Shown here: positions 7,163 through 15,658 of the stretch, piece after piece
How the letters are laid out: the number at the start of each line of letters is the position of its first letter
Numbering within the stretch: position 1 is the first letter of the stretch
Assembly (NCBI GenBank): GCA_023434265.1
Contig: JAEYTA010000212.1
Span: 1-61,368 of the forward strand
DNA: 61,368 nucleotides
Reading direction: 5' to 3'
Source: Pseudomonadota bacterium
Lineage (GTDB): Bacteria; Pseudomonadota; Alphaproteobacteria; Caulobacterales; Caulobacteraceae
Position numbers and translations under genes: made by a program
Notes under the pieces: generated by a model
Told to the model about the DNA's origin: nothing
Database searches by the model: none
Seen by the model: only the letters and a program-made list of their open reading frames with translations

Positions 7163-8622
7163 CCCCCGCCACGCCCCGCCCCGTGGAGATGTACCGCGAC
7201 ATCTGGCGGCGACGCTCGCCCGACGAGATCCGGCAGTTGGCCCACACCAAGCGCTTTCTCGAATGCGTCATGGGCGATCCCGAATTCCGGGTGCGCGCCA
7301 CCCCGGATCGCGAGGCCCTGTCGGCGCTCGCCCGGCAGCGCGGCTGCGAGATCGATCCCTACGATCTGCTGCCGCTGTGGCACCGCGACTTCGTCGAGTT
7401 TCAGAACGACATGGGCCCCGAGGCCTGGAGCGGGGCCTGGCGTTGGCGCCAGTACCTCAAGGAGATGGTCGCCACCCGCGACGCCATGCTGGTCGCCGGC
7501 GACCCCGGAGACGTCAACCCGGCCTTCGCCGCCTGGCGCAATCGCCAGATCGCGCGCACCCGCTCCGAACTCGGCGCCAACGCGTCGGGCATCGTGCATC
7601 CGATCGTCGCCTACGAACTCTCGGACGGCTGCTCCGTCGGTTGCTGGTTCTGCGGCATCTCGGCGGAGAAATTCCGCGGTCACCTGACCTTCGAGGCGGG
7701 CGCGGGCCTCTGGCGCGGGGTGCTGGAGACCATGCGCGACCGGTTTGGGGCGGCGGCCTCGACCGGTTTCTGCTACTGGGCCACCGATCCGCTGGACAAT
7801 CCAGACTACGTCCGCTTCCTGGAGGTCTATCGCGAGGTCAACGGCACGATCCCGCAGACCACCACCGCCATTCCGCTGCGGCGTCCGGAGCTCACCGCCC
7901 AGGTCCTGTCGCTGTGGCAAACCGATCGCTGCGTCACCAACCGCTTCTCGATCCTGTCCGCCAACATAATGCGCCGGCTGCACCAGACGTTCACGCCGGA
8001 AGAACTGATGGGGGTGGAGCTGGTCCTGCAGCAGGGCGGCGCGCTGTCGACCAAGGCGTTCGCCGGCCGCGTGCGCCCCGAGGGGAAGGTGCAGGACGTC
8101 CAGGCCGAGATGGCGGACAAGGCGCGCAGCCGCAACACCGTCCTGACCGAGGGCACCATCGCCTGCGTGACCGGCTTCCTGGTCAACATGGTCAAGAGAA
8201 CCATCCGCCTGGTCAGCCCGTGCCGGCCGACCGAGGCGGTTCCTGACGGCTACCACGTCTTCGCGGAGGCGACCTTTGCCGACGCCGCGGACTTCGGCCT
8301 GGTGCTTGACGACATGGTGGCGCGTCACGTGAGCAACGCGGTGCCGTCCGACCGGCCCCTGGCCTTCCGCGACGACCTCGCCTTCGAGCGGATCGGCCGG
8401 GGCTTCCAGCTCCGCAACAATCACGTGCGGGTCAAGGTGTCCCGCTTCGGCGAGCTGGCGGAACGCATTGCCGGCGGGGACCATACGCTGGACGAACTGG
8501 CCGCGCGCTGCGAGGAACTGGGCGCGGTGCCGATCGAGGCGCTGCTGTTCGTCGACGAGAGTTTCCGCGCCGGCCTGCTCAACGAGACCCCGCGGCCCAC
8601 CGCGACGGGAGCCCCCGCATGA
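7156..8622 (+). CDS. Radical SAM RiPP amino-acid epimerase (PoyD-like)
   Basis: The 488-aa product has an N-terminal helical region, then the cluster motif C159-x3-C163-x2-C166 in SDGCSVGCWFCGISAEKFRG, and CYWATDPLDNPDYVRFL in the barrel. The SxGCSVGCxFCG pattern is characteristic of the PoyD family (TIGR04517), which converts L- to D-residues in peptide cores by hydrogen abstraction at C-alpha. A conserved-looking Cys near residue 356 (IRLVSPCRPTE) is a candidate for the hydrogen-donor Cys described for PoyD; I could not align it. The C-terminus has a helical region as in PoyD. ATG 7156 overlaps the sulfotransferase stop; the gene end overlaps the next start (ATGA). Confidence 0.88.
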   Translation: MLTPATPRPVEMYRDIWRRRSPDEIRQLAHTKRFLECVMGDPEFRVRATPDREALSALARQRGCEIDPYDLLPLWHRDFVEFQNDMGPEAWSGAWRWRQYLKEMVATRDAMLVAGDPGDVNPAFAAWRNRQIARTRSELGANASGIVHPIVAYELSDGCSVGCWFCGISAEKFRGHLTFEAGAGLWRGVLETMRDRFGAAASTGFCYWATDPLDNPDYVRFLEVYREVNGTIPQTTTAIPLRRPELTAQVLSLWQTDRCVTNRFSILSANIMRRLHQTFTPEELMGVELVLQQGGALSTKAFAGRVRPEGKVQDVQAEMADKARSRNTVLTEGTIACVTGFLVNMVKRTIRLVSPCRPTEAVPDGYHVFAEATFADAADFGLVLDDMVARHVSNAVPSDRPLAFRDDLAFERIGRGFQLRNNHVRVKVSRFGELAERIAGGDHTLDELAARCEELGAVPIEALLFVDESFRAGLLNETPRPTATGAPA

Positions 8623-9245
8623 ACCGCCGCATTCCCGTCCTTCATCTGCTGATCCCGGCCGCGGCCATCTGCGCGGCCATGGTCCTGGTCTCGCTCTGGG
8701 CCGCTCCGGCGCTCGGCGAGAGGGTAGTGCCGGTGCACTGGAACATCGCCGGCGAGGCCGACAATTTCGCCCCCGCCTCCACCGTTCTGATCGGCTTTCC
8801 CGCGGCGGGCGCCGTGTTAGCCGTCGTCGGGCTGCTGGCCGCCCGGACCGCCGCGGCCGGCGGACTGAGACCCGCGACCTTCGCGGCCCTGGTCATCATC
8901 ATGGGCGTGCTCGCCGCCGCCCATCTCGCCGTCGTGCTAAATGGCCTCGGGGGCGGACTGGAGGTGCCCCGCGGATTCATCGCGGGGGTCGGGCTGGCGA
9001 GCGTCGTGCTCGGCGTCCTTCTGGCCCGGTCGGGCCGCGCGGAGGTCGAGAATCTCCGTGGGACCCGACAGCCGCGCGCCGACCGGCGGGTGACCGGCGC
9101 GGCCTATGCGCTCTGCGGCGCGGTCCTGTTCGTGCTGTCCTTCGCGGCGCCGGCCGCACTTCTGCCCATGGCGGTCGTCGGCTGCGCGATCGTTCCGGCG
9201 GTCTTGGCCGTGGCGGTGTCGCTGGCTTCGGGCCTGCCGCGCTAG
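8619..9245 (+). CDS. SdpI/DUF1648-like membrane protein, candidate immunity factor
   Basis: The 208-aa product has about six membrane segments, and after the first one the motif VVPVHWNIAGEADNFAP. This is the DUF1648/SdpI signature (P-x-H-[WF]-N-x-x-G-x-x-[DN]). In Bacillus subtilis, SdpI protects against the SdpC killing peptide. The gene overlaps the epimerase stop by 4 bp (ATGA) and is the last plus-strand gene of the precursor A operon, the position expected for self-protection against a membrane-active peptide. The immunity role is inferred; other DUF1648 proteins have unrelated or unknown functions. Confidence 0.7.
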   Translation: MNRRIPVLHLLIPAAAICAAMVLVSLWAAPALGERVVPVHWNIAGEADNFAPASTVLIGFPAAGAVLAVVGLLAARTAAAGGLRPATFAALVIIMGVLAAAHLAVVLNGLGGGLEVPRGFIAGVGLASVVLGVLLARSGRAEVENLRGTRQPRADRRVTGAAYALCGAVLFVLSFAAPAALLPMAVVGCAIVPAVLAVAVSLASGLPR

Positions 9246-10300
9246 GGGACCGGTTTCGGGGACGCGGCGCAGGCGGGCCGGACAAGGCGGTCCAGGGCCC
9301 AGGCGTCGAGGACCCCGTCGACCACCGCGGGGGCGACCCCTTGCGTTGCGCGCACGCAGACGTCGCAGATCGAGGCGTGGCTTTCGTGCGGATCGGACCC
9401 CCGGGCGGCGGTCATCACCTCGTAGAGTCGGCGCGGCCCGAACCGGTTGATGAAGCGGTAGTGGGACCGTTCGGTCATGGCCGCGCAGGCGGAGGCCAGG
9501 TCCTGGCGACGCAGGTTTCCGGCGTGGAAGGTGGACAGCTTGCCCCCGGCGCAGCAGCAGGCCTGCAGCGTTCCGTCCGGATAGACGACCGGCTTGTTGG
9601 CCACCGCGTGGCAGGCGCCGTAGCCGAAGTCGGTCAGGGGGGAGAGCAGGTGTTCGCCGGGGTGCTCCGCCGCGCGGCCCATGGCCACGAGCCGGCCGGC
9701 CGTGACCCAGATGCGGGGCGGTTCGCCGAGGGCGAGGGCCGCGGCGGCGATCTCCGGGTCGTAGTCCTCCTGCCGCGCCAGCCGTTCGCGCGGCAGGTCG
9801 TAGAGGCGGGCGAAGGCGTCCAGCGCGTCCTCCTCCGGGTCGCTGTGGACGAAGGTCACGGAAACGCCGAGGCGCAGTTCGAAGGCCAGATCGAGGGCGT
9901 TGCGCAACACCGCCGCGGGCTGGAATTCGAGGTGGAATTTGTCGGCGCTGAAGGTCAGTTCGTTCAGGCCGGCCAGCCTGAGCCGGTGGAGCAGGCGTCG
10001 GCCCCGCTTCAGGTCCCGGGCCCAGAAGCCATTGGTGACGATGCGCGTGGACAGGCCCTCGTCGGCGGCGATCTCGACCAGGGCCTCGATCTCCCTTCGA
10101 TGCACGAGCGGCTCGCCGCCGGTGAACACCAGGGTGCGGATGGGAGGCCGTAGCCGGGCCGCCTGGCGGATGACGTCGACGGCGAAGTCGAAATCCATCC
10201 GGTTGCGGTTCTTCGGGCCCGACTCGATGCCGCAATGCCTGCACGCGATGTTGCAGGTGTGGGAGTACATCAGCCCGAGTTCCTCGACGACCTCGGGCAT
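9242..10300 (-). CDS. Radical SAM peptide-maturation enzyme with C-terminal Cys-rich region
   Basis: The 352-aa product begins MPEVVEELGLMYSHTCNIAC, with cluster motif C16-x3-C20-x2-C23. Typical radical SAM features follow: LVFTGGEPLVHRREIEAL (GGE motif) and STRIVTNGFWA. The C-terminal third is rich in Cys (GACHAVANKPVVYPDG, LQACCCAGG, SICDVCVRA), suggesting auxiliary iron-sulfur clusters of the SPASM/twitch kind. The ATG overlaps the stop of the preceding radical SAM gene (TGATG). The reaction is unknown; the context indicates modification of precursor B or A. Confidence 0.8.
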   Translation of the reverse strand: MPEVVEELGLMYSHTCNIACRHCGIESGPKNRNRMDFDFAVDVIRQAARLRPPIRTLVFTGGEPLVHRREIEALVEIAADEGLSTRIVTNGFWARDLKRGRRLLHRLRLAGLNELTFSADKFHLEFQPAAVLRNALDLAFELRLGVSVTFVHSDPEEDALDAFARLYDLPRERLARQEDYDPEIAAAALALGEPPRIWVTAGRLVAMGRAAEHPGEHLLSPLTDFGYGACHAVANKPVVYPDGTLQACCCAGGKLSTFHAGNLRRQDLASACAAMTERSHYRFINRFGPRRLYEVMTAARGSDPHESHASICDVCVRATQGVAPAVVDGVLDAWALDRLVRPACAASPKPVP

Positions 10301-11640
10301 CAGGCCGTCCCGGGCCGGGGACGCGGGCGCCGCTTGGCCATGAGCCGGTCGAGGCCCTCTCGGCTCCAGAAGCCCTCCACGGGCGTCTCCGCCGCAAGCG
10401 CGCGGGCGAGTTCGGCGGCGAGGGCGTCGGCCTCCCCCTCCCCGTCCGGCCGGTCTTCCTCGACGAGATGGAAGCGGCCGTGGTCGAACGGCCGCCCCGG
10501 CGCCGCCTCCACCAGTTCGACGCGCTCGCGCCGCCCCTGGCGGTCCAGGGTCTCGGCGCGGAAGTGGCAGTAGGGATTGTTCCCGGGACGGCCGAACAGG
10601 GCGTGCGCCGTCCATGTGCATCCGGCCAGGCACACGGAGGCGTGGGGGCAGGTCCGGCAGAAGCCCCACAGGTCCGCCTCCGTGCGCTGTCCCAGGGCGC
10701 GGATTTCGCTGCGCTCGCGCCAGATCGTCTCCACGTCGGCCTCGCGCACGTTGCCGGCGGCGTAGGGTTCGGTGGGCAGGGAGGGACAGCCCTTGATGCG
10801 GCCGTCGGCCTCGATGCCAAGGCTGGCGCTGCCGGCGCCGCAGCCCTGCCAGGTGTGGCCCTGGTGCCCCCCGATCCGCAGGGCCCGCTCGTAGCGCCCA
10901 TAGTAGCCGATGTTGTTGCCCGGGATCATCTGCACCCCGGATCCCGCGAGCCGCTCGGTCTTCAGCTGGTGGAGCAGCGGGAACAGGCGCAGCAGGTCAT
11001 AGGGCTGCAGCAGCATGTCTGGTCGGTCCGCGGCGCGGCCGAGCGGCACCGTCAGCTGCAGCTGCCAGGCGTTGGCTCCGAGCGCCTTCAGCAGGTCGGC
11101 CAACTGCGGCAGCTCCGGCATCGAGAGGCGGTTGATCTGGGTGTTGACCCCAAGCCCCATGGTCGGGATGGCGGCGATGCGCCGGGCGCAGTCCACCGCC
11201 GCCTCGAACGAGCCGGGCGCGCCGCGCAGGCGATCATGGGTGAGTCCGATGCCGTCGATGGAGACGCCGATCTGGCGCACGCCCGCCGCCCGGGCCTCCG
11301 CCAGCCGCCAGGCGTCGAGCCCTTTGCCCCCGGTCACCATGGTGCAGACCATGCCCGCGGCGGTGACCGCTGCGGCGATGTCGACCCAGTCCTCGCGCAG
11401 GTAGGCTTCGCCGCCGATCAGGGTGACCTCGCGAACGCCCAGGCGGGCGAGCTGGCCGACCAGGTCCAGCGCCTCTTCCGTGGAGAGTTCGTCCGGCCGG
11501 GGCGCGCCGGCGCGCGAACCGCAGTGGCGGCAGCCGAGGTCACAGGCGAGCGTGATTTCCCAGACGACGACCCGGGGCGGATCGCCCCGCCTCCACAGGC
11601 GGGCGACCTTGTGGATGTCGCCGTCGTAGACCGGCTTCAA
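10300..11640 (-). CDS. Radical SAM/SPASM peptide maturase
   Basis: The 446-aa product has the cluster motif C33-x3-C37-x2-C40 in LACDLGCRHCGSRAG, the GGE-like LIGGEAYLREDW, and a C-terminal SPASM domain: a Cys in WQGCGAGSASLGIEADGR, then KGCPSLPTEPYAAGNVRE, then FCRTCPHASVCLAGC. This arrangement is typical of peptide-modifying maturases (the AlbA, PqqE and mycofactocin classes). About 50 residues of acidic C-terminal extension follow. The gene starts 9 bp after the stop of precursor B and overlaps the next radical SAM gene, making a precursor-maturase-maturase operon. Reaction type (thioether, C-C crosslink or other) cannot be told; precursor B has no Cys. Confidence 0.82.
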   Translation of the reverse strand: MKPVYDGDIHKVARLWRRGDPPRVVVWEITLACDLGCRHCGSRAGAPRPDELSTEEALDLVGQLARLGVREVTLIGGEAYLREDWVDIAAAVTAAGMVCTMVTGGKGLDAWRLAEARAAGVRQIGVSIDGIGLTHDRLRGAPGSFEAAVDCARRIAAIPTMGLGVNTQINRLSMPELPQLADLLKALGANAWQLQLTVPLGRAADRPDMLLQPYDLLRLFPLLHQLKTERLAGSGVQMIPGNNIGYYGRYERALRIGGHQGHTWQGCGAGSASLGIEADGRIKGCPSLPTEPYAAGNVREADVETIWRERSEIRALGQRTEADLWGFCRTCPHASVCLAGCTWTAHALFGRPGNNPYCHFRAETLDRQGRRERVELVEAAPGRPFDHGRFHLVEEDRPDGEGEADALAAELARALAAETPVEGFWSREGLDRLMAKRRPRPRPGTA

Positions 11641-11649
11641 CGCCCGGGC

Positions 11650-12138
11650 CTAGTGGGACCGGGCGAGGAAGGCCTCGAGGACATCGCGGCCGATGTCCGC
11701 CGCGACGAGACCGTCCGGCCCCTTCACGGTGAAGGTCAGCTGCTCGGGGGGCAGCTTCGACAGCCGCCGCAGCGCCTTGTAGGCGCCGGAGTCGTCGAGC
11801 GTCTCGTCGCTGCCGCCGCCGACCACCACCGCCGTCACGACGGAGGTGCCGTAGATCACCACCACGGTGGCGACCATGTCGACGGTGGGCGTCGGCTCGG
11901 CGCCGTCGTCGGCCCAGGCCTCGACGGTCGACCAGACATCGACCCCGGCCTCCCCGTCGAGGGCCGTGAGCCGTCGTTCGAGGGCGGCGCCGTCGATCCC
12001 GTCGGGCAGATTGAACCGGGACAGGTCGAAGCCCTGCTCGGCCAGGGCCGAGGCGGGCGAGGCCACGAAGCGGTCGCGAAACCCGTCGTCGGCGCGCAGG
12101 CGCGTGACGAGGGCGTTCAGGGATGTCGACGGCTGCAC
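11650..12138 (-). CDS. RiPP precursor B: leader plus Val-rich segment and C-terminal domain
   Basis: I chose the GTG at 12138 because GGGAGGG lies 7 nt upstream; the longer in-frame extension reads as noise. The 162-aa product starts with a leader-like helix LNALVTRLRADDGFRDRFVA, SPASALAEQGFDLSRFNLPD (residues 7-46). This resembles NHLP/LigA-type leaders (FRxxFxxxPxxALxxxG). A Val-rich stretch at 83-109 follows (TPTVDMVATVVVIYGTS, VVTAVVVGGG). Unlike precursor A, about 50 more residues follow (GAYKALRRLSKLPPEQLT...). It lies 9 bp before the SPASM maturase. Either it is a second substrate with a follower sequence, or a recognition protein; the former seems likelier. Confidence 0.6.
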   Translation of the reverse strand: MQPSTSLNALVTRLRADDGFRDRFVASPASALAEQGFDLSRFNLPDGIDGAALERRLTALDGEAGVDVWSTVEAWADDGAEPTPTVDMVATVVVIYGTSVVTAVVVGGGSDETLDDSGAYKALRRLSKLPPEQLTFTVKGPDGLVAADIGRDVLEAFLARSH

Positions 12139-12215
12139 GCTGGTACCCTCCCATTCAGATGACCCGGCAATGACGACACAGGCGAGGACACCCGTCAAGC
12201 GGGTGCGTTTCTCGT

Positions 12216-12244
12216 TTGTCGAGCGCGCGCCGGGCGAGTATGGT
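12216..12244 (+). promoter_or_regulatory. Putative promoter of the exporter genes
   Basis: In the 159-bp gap between the divergent precursor B and HlyD genes, TTGTCG (12216-12221) and TATGGT (12239-12244) are separated by 17 bp and point toward the HlyD ATG at 12298. An inverted repeat CACCCG/CGGGTG with 5-nt loop (12189-12205) lies just upstream and could be a regulatory site for either direction. Sequence-based guess. Confidence 0.4.
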
Positions 12245-12297
12245 GCGGCTTCCGGTTGCGAGACGGTCGCGCCGGGCCTGAGAGCGACGGAGGCGCG

Positions 12298-13536
12298 ATG
12301 CACGGTCCCATCGAGCGCGACGGCCGCGCGGGGCCGGAGTTCCGGGAAACCCTGCGCGCCGGCGCCCCGTTCGCGCCCCCGCGGGTTCCCCTGTGGGGGT
12401 CGGCGGCCTTCTTCTCGGCACTCCTCGTCTTCGGCGGCCTCTTCCTGGCCATGGCCTCGTACGCCCGGCAGGAAACGCTGGCCGGGGCGCTCGTGCCGAC
12501 GGCGGGCGTGGCGGCCATCGTGCCCGTGCGGCCCGGAGTGATCTCGGAGGTGCATGTGCGCGAGGGCCAGACCGTGGCCGCGGGGACGCCGCTGGTTTCG
12601 ATCTCGGTGGACACCGAACTCGACGGCGGCCCGGCGGCGGCGGCCCGGTCGCTGGACGCGATCGAGGCCCAGGAAGGCTCCATCGACCGGCAGAGAGCGT
12701 CCGCGGAGGCGCTGCTGCGGGCCCGGCAGGCGGATCTCGCGGCGCGGCAGGCGGCCTTGGAGGAGCGTCTAGTCTCGCTCCGCGCGGCCGCCTCCCTGGC
12801 GCGGGAACGTGTGGCTTCCGCCTCGGCCCTGATCGAGCGGGCGGAGCCCGCCTTCGAGGCCGGCTATATCGCCGAGATCCGGATGCAGCAGTGGCGCAAC
12901 GACCTGATCCAGGCGCGCCTGGCCCAGACCGGCGCCGACCGCGAGGCGGCGGAGGCCGTGCGCTCCCGCGAGCAGCTGGCCGCCGAGGCGGCGCGGATCG
13001 CCGCCGAGGCGCGTGCGGAGGAAGCCCGGCTGACGGCGACGGCGGCCCAGACCGAGGAGCGGGCGGCCCAGGTCCTGGCGGGAAGCGAGATCGTCCTTCG
13101 CGCCCGGATAGCCGGCGAGGTCTCGATCCTGCGGGCGCGCCCGGGCGGGGCGGTGACGGCCGGCGAGACCCTTGCGGTCCTCTCTCCGCCCGGCTCCGAA
13201 TTCCAGGCCGAGGTGTGGGCTCCCTCCCGCGCCGTGGGCTTCCTCAGGCCGGGCGATCCGGTCAAGCTGATGTACGACGCCTTCCCCTACCAGAAGTTCG
13301 GCATGGCGCGCGGTCGGGTGGCGGCGGTTTCGGGCGCCCCGCTACCGGCCGCAGGGGACGGGGAGCCGCTCTATCGGGTCCTGGTCGAACTGGACCGCCA
13401 GACCCAGCCCGCCTTCGGTCGCGACTGGCCATTGGCGCCCGGAATGCGGGTCTCCGCCGTCGTGGTTCTCGAACGTCGGTCCGCCTTGGCCTGGCTTCTG
13501 GAGCCCGTCCTGGCCCTGAGGCGGCGGGCCGCATGA
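12298..13536 (+). CDS. HlyD-family membrane fusion protein of peptide exporter
   Basis: The 412-aa product has a short cytoplasmic N-terminus, one membrane helix (SAAFFSALLVFGGLFLAMAS), a lipoyl-like strand PVRPGVISEVHVREGQTVAA, a long Ala/Arg/Glu-rich coiled-coil hairpin (~110-270) and the second lipoyl half EIVLRARIAGEVSILRARPG. A beta-barrel region includes LRPGDPVKLMYDAFPYQKFG, a segment typical of bacteriocin/RTX export adaptors (CvaA/HlyD). It bridges the inner-membrane ABC exporter to an outer-membrane channel. GGAGG precedes the ATG. It is followed after 16 bp by the ABC transporter gene; no TolC-like gene is in the cluster. Confidence 0.9.
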   Translation: MHGPIERDGRAGPEFRETLRAGAPFAPPRVPLWGSAAFFSALLVFGGLFLAMASYARQETLAGALVPTAGVAAIVPVRPGVISEVHVREGQTVAAGTPLVSISVDTELDGGPAAAARSLDAIEAQEGSIDRQRASAEALLRARQADLAARQAALEERLVSLRAAASLARERVASASALIERAEPAFEAGYIAEIRMQQWRNDLIQARLAQTGADREAAEAVRSREQLAAEAARIAAEARAEEARLTATAAQTEERAAQVLAGSEIVLRARIAGEVSILRARPGGAVTAGETLAVLSPPGSEFQAEVWAPSRAVGFLRPGDPVKLMYDAFPYQKFGMARGRVAAVSGAPLPAAGDGEPLYRVLVELDRQTQPAFGRDWPLAPGMRVSAVVVLERRSALAWLLEPVLALRRRAA

Positions 13537-13552
13537 CGGGGGCGCGGCGCTG

Positions 13553-15613
13553 ATGTGGGGCGACTACCGGATGCAGCCGGGGCGACCGGGCGAGGAGGTG
13601 CTGTCGTGTCTGGCGACCGCCTCCGGTCGTCTCGGCCGCCCGCTCGACCTCGCCGGCCTGCGCGGCCGACTGCCGCTGTCGACGCGCGGCGTGTCGGTCA
13701 CCGGTCTGATGGAGCTCGTGCGGCTCGCCGGCATGGAGGGCCGGGCGGTCGGGTGCGCCACGGCCGACCTGCCGACGCTGACGACGCCGGCCTTGCTGCG
13801 GTGGGGAGCGACGGCCTTCGTGGTGCTGGATCGGGCGCGGCCCGGCGGCGGGCTGCGCATCTACGATCCCACGACCGGATGGCGTGTCGCCCCCGCGGAC
13901 GAGGTGGCGGCCCGCTACGGCGGCACGGCGATCGAACTCGGCCTGCATGCCGCCTACGAACCGCCGCCCCAGCGGCGGCGCCTGAAGGCGTTCGGGCTGC
14001 TGCGCTGGAGCCCCGCCCTGACCGCCTCGGTGGCCCAGGCGCTGATCTTCTCGGTCATGCTGCAGGCCTATGTGCTGGTCAGTCCGCTGTTCATGCGCGT
14101 TGTCATCGACGACGTGGCCACGACCGGCGACGCCCAGCTTCTGACCGTCGTGGCCTTGGGCTTCGCCCTGCTGGCCGTGTTCAACGGCCTGGCCACGGCG
14201 CTGCGGGCCATCGCGGCGCAGAATCTCCAGGCCCTGCTGGGGTGGGACATGACCCGGCGCGTTTTCAACCATGTGCTGGCGCTGCCGGTCATGTGGTTCC
14301 AGCGCCGCAAGCTGGGCGACACCCTGGGCCGCATCCAGGGGCTCGACCAGATCCGCAACGTGATGTCGGGCAGCGTCGGGGTCGCGCTGGACGGCGTCAT
14401 GTCGGTGCTGACGCTGGCGATGCTCGCCGCCTTCGCCCCAGGCATGGCCCTGCTGGCGGGGGCCGGCGTCGGCCTCTACCTCGGCATCCGCTCCCTGGCC
14501 GTGCCGATCATCATGCGCCTCAATGCGCGCGCGGTCGCCGCCTACGCCGACGAGCAGGGCAAGCGCATCGAGACCCTACGGGCCATCCAGACCATCAAGC
14601 TCATGGGGGCCGAGCAGGCCCGCGAAGCGGACTGGTCGCACCGCTTCGCCGACACCCTGCGCACGGCCCAGGCCAACATCCTGGCGGCGGCCCATTTCGG
14701 CGCCATGCAGACCACCGTGGGTGCGCTGGTCACAGTGCTCGCCGTCTACCTCGGCGCGCGGCAGGTGCTCGACGGCGGCATGACGATCGGCCTGCTCACC
14801 GCGGCGATCGCCTATCAGACCCAGTTCACCCAGCGCGCCTCGAGCCTGATCGAGCAGTTCATGCAGTGGCGGATGATGGACGTGCATCTCGACCGGCTGG
14901 ACGAGGTGATGCTCGAGCCGCGCGAGCCGGCGCCCGCCGAAATCTCGGGACCGGTCCGGGGCGAACTCGAGCTCTCGGGCGTGACCTTCGCCTACGGGGC
15001 CGTCGACGCGCCGGTGCTGAGAGACCTGAACCTGACCGTCCGGGCGGGGGAGAACCTGGTGGTGGTGGGGGCCTCGGGCGCCGGCAAGTCCACCCTGCTC
15101 AAGGTGCTCTGCGGCCTCTATGCGCCGTCGGGGGGGAGCGTCCGGCTCGACGGGCGCGTGATCGGGCCGGGGGCGGAGGGCGAACTCCGCCGGGCCGTGG
15201 GGGCGGTGATGCAGGACGACGAACTGCTCTCCGGCACCATCCTGGACAACGTCGCCTTCTTCGCCGAGGTCGTTGACGTCGGCCGCGCCTGGGAATGCCT
15301 GGCCGCGGCGGCGATCGAGGCGGAGATCGCGGCCCTTCCGGCCGGCATCGACACCCCCGTGGGCGACATGGGCGCGGCCCTGTCGGGGGGGCAGAAGCAA
15401 CGGGTGCTGCTGGCGCGCGCACTTTATCGCCGGCCGCGCATCCTGATCCTCGACGAGGCGACGTCGCATCTCGACGTGCCGACCGAGAAGCGGCTGATCG
15501 AGACCTTGCGCGGGCTGAACGTGACCCGGATCTTGGCGGCGCACCGGCCAGAGACCATCGCCTCCGCGGACCGTGTGGTCCGCCTCGAGGACGGGCGGCT
15601 GTTTCCCGGCTGA
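13553..15613 (+). CDS. ABC exporter with degenerate C39-like peptidase domain
   Basis: The 686-aa product has an N-terminal C39-like domain (residues 1-130), a six-helix membrane domain (~150-440: TASVAQALIFSVMLQAYVLV onward) and a nucleotide-binding domain with Walker A GASGAGKST, signature LSGGQKQR and Walker B ILILDEATS. In the C39 region the usual E-C-G-L-A-C is E14-E-V-L-S-C19, so the catalytic Cys is Glu/Val, and the catalytic His of NHFVVL is Ala88 (TAFVVL); Asp105 (YDPTTG) remains. It should therefore bind but not cleave leader peptides, as in HlyB. Leader removal must be done elsewhere. It is coupled to the HlyD gene upstream. Confidence 0.9.
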   Translation: MWGDYRMQPGRPGEEVLSCLATASGRLGRPLDLAGLRGRLPLSTRGVSVTGLMELVRLAGMEGRAVGCATADLPTLTTPALLRWGATAFVVLDRARPGGGLRIYDPTTGWRVAPADEVAARYGGTAIELGLHAAYEPPPQRRRLKAFGLLRWSPALTASVAQALIFSVMLQAYVLVSPLFMRVVIDDVATTGDAQLLTVVALGFALLAVFNGLATALRAIAAQNLQALLGWDMTRRVFNHVLALPVMWFQRRKLGDTLGRIQGLDQIRNVMSGSVGVALDGVMSVLTLAMLAAFAPGMALLAGAGVGLYLGIRSLAVPIIMRLNARAVAAYADEQGKRIETLRAIQTIKLMGAEQAREADWSHRFADTLRTAQANILAAAHFGAMQTTVGALVTVLAVYLGARQVLDGGMTIGLLTAAIAYQTQFTQRASSLIEQFMQWRMMDVHLDRLDEVMLEPREPAPAEISGPVRGELELSGVTFAYGAVDAPVLRDLNLTVRAGENLVVVGASGAGKSTLLKVLCGLYAPSGGSVRLDGRVIGPGAEGELRRAVGAVMQDDELLSGTILDNVAFFAEVVDVGRAWECLAAAAIEAEIAALPAGIDTPVGDMGAALSGGQKQRVLLARALYRRPRILILDEATSHLDVPTEKRLIETLRGLNVTRILAAHRPETIASADRVVRLEDGRLFPG

Positions 15614-15658
15614 GGCCCGGGCGATGGCGAGGGCACGTCCCGACGGGGAACCCCCCGA

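Noticed and set aside
11650..12555. Long 301-codon version of precursor B reaching into the HlyD gene
   Set aside because: The upstream part overlaps the HlyD coding start and promoter on the other strand and is low-complexity; GTG 12138 has a good ribosome-binding site.
13553..13950. Active C39 leader peptidase in the ABC exporter
   Set aside because: The catalytic Cys and His are both replaced, so only a C39-like binding domain is claimed.
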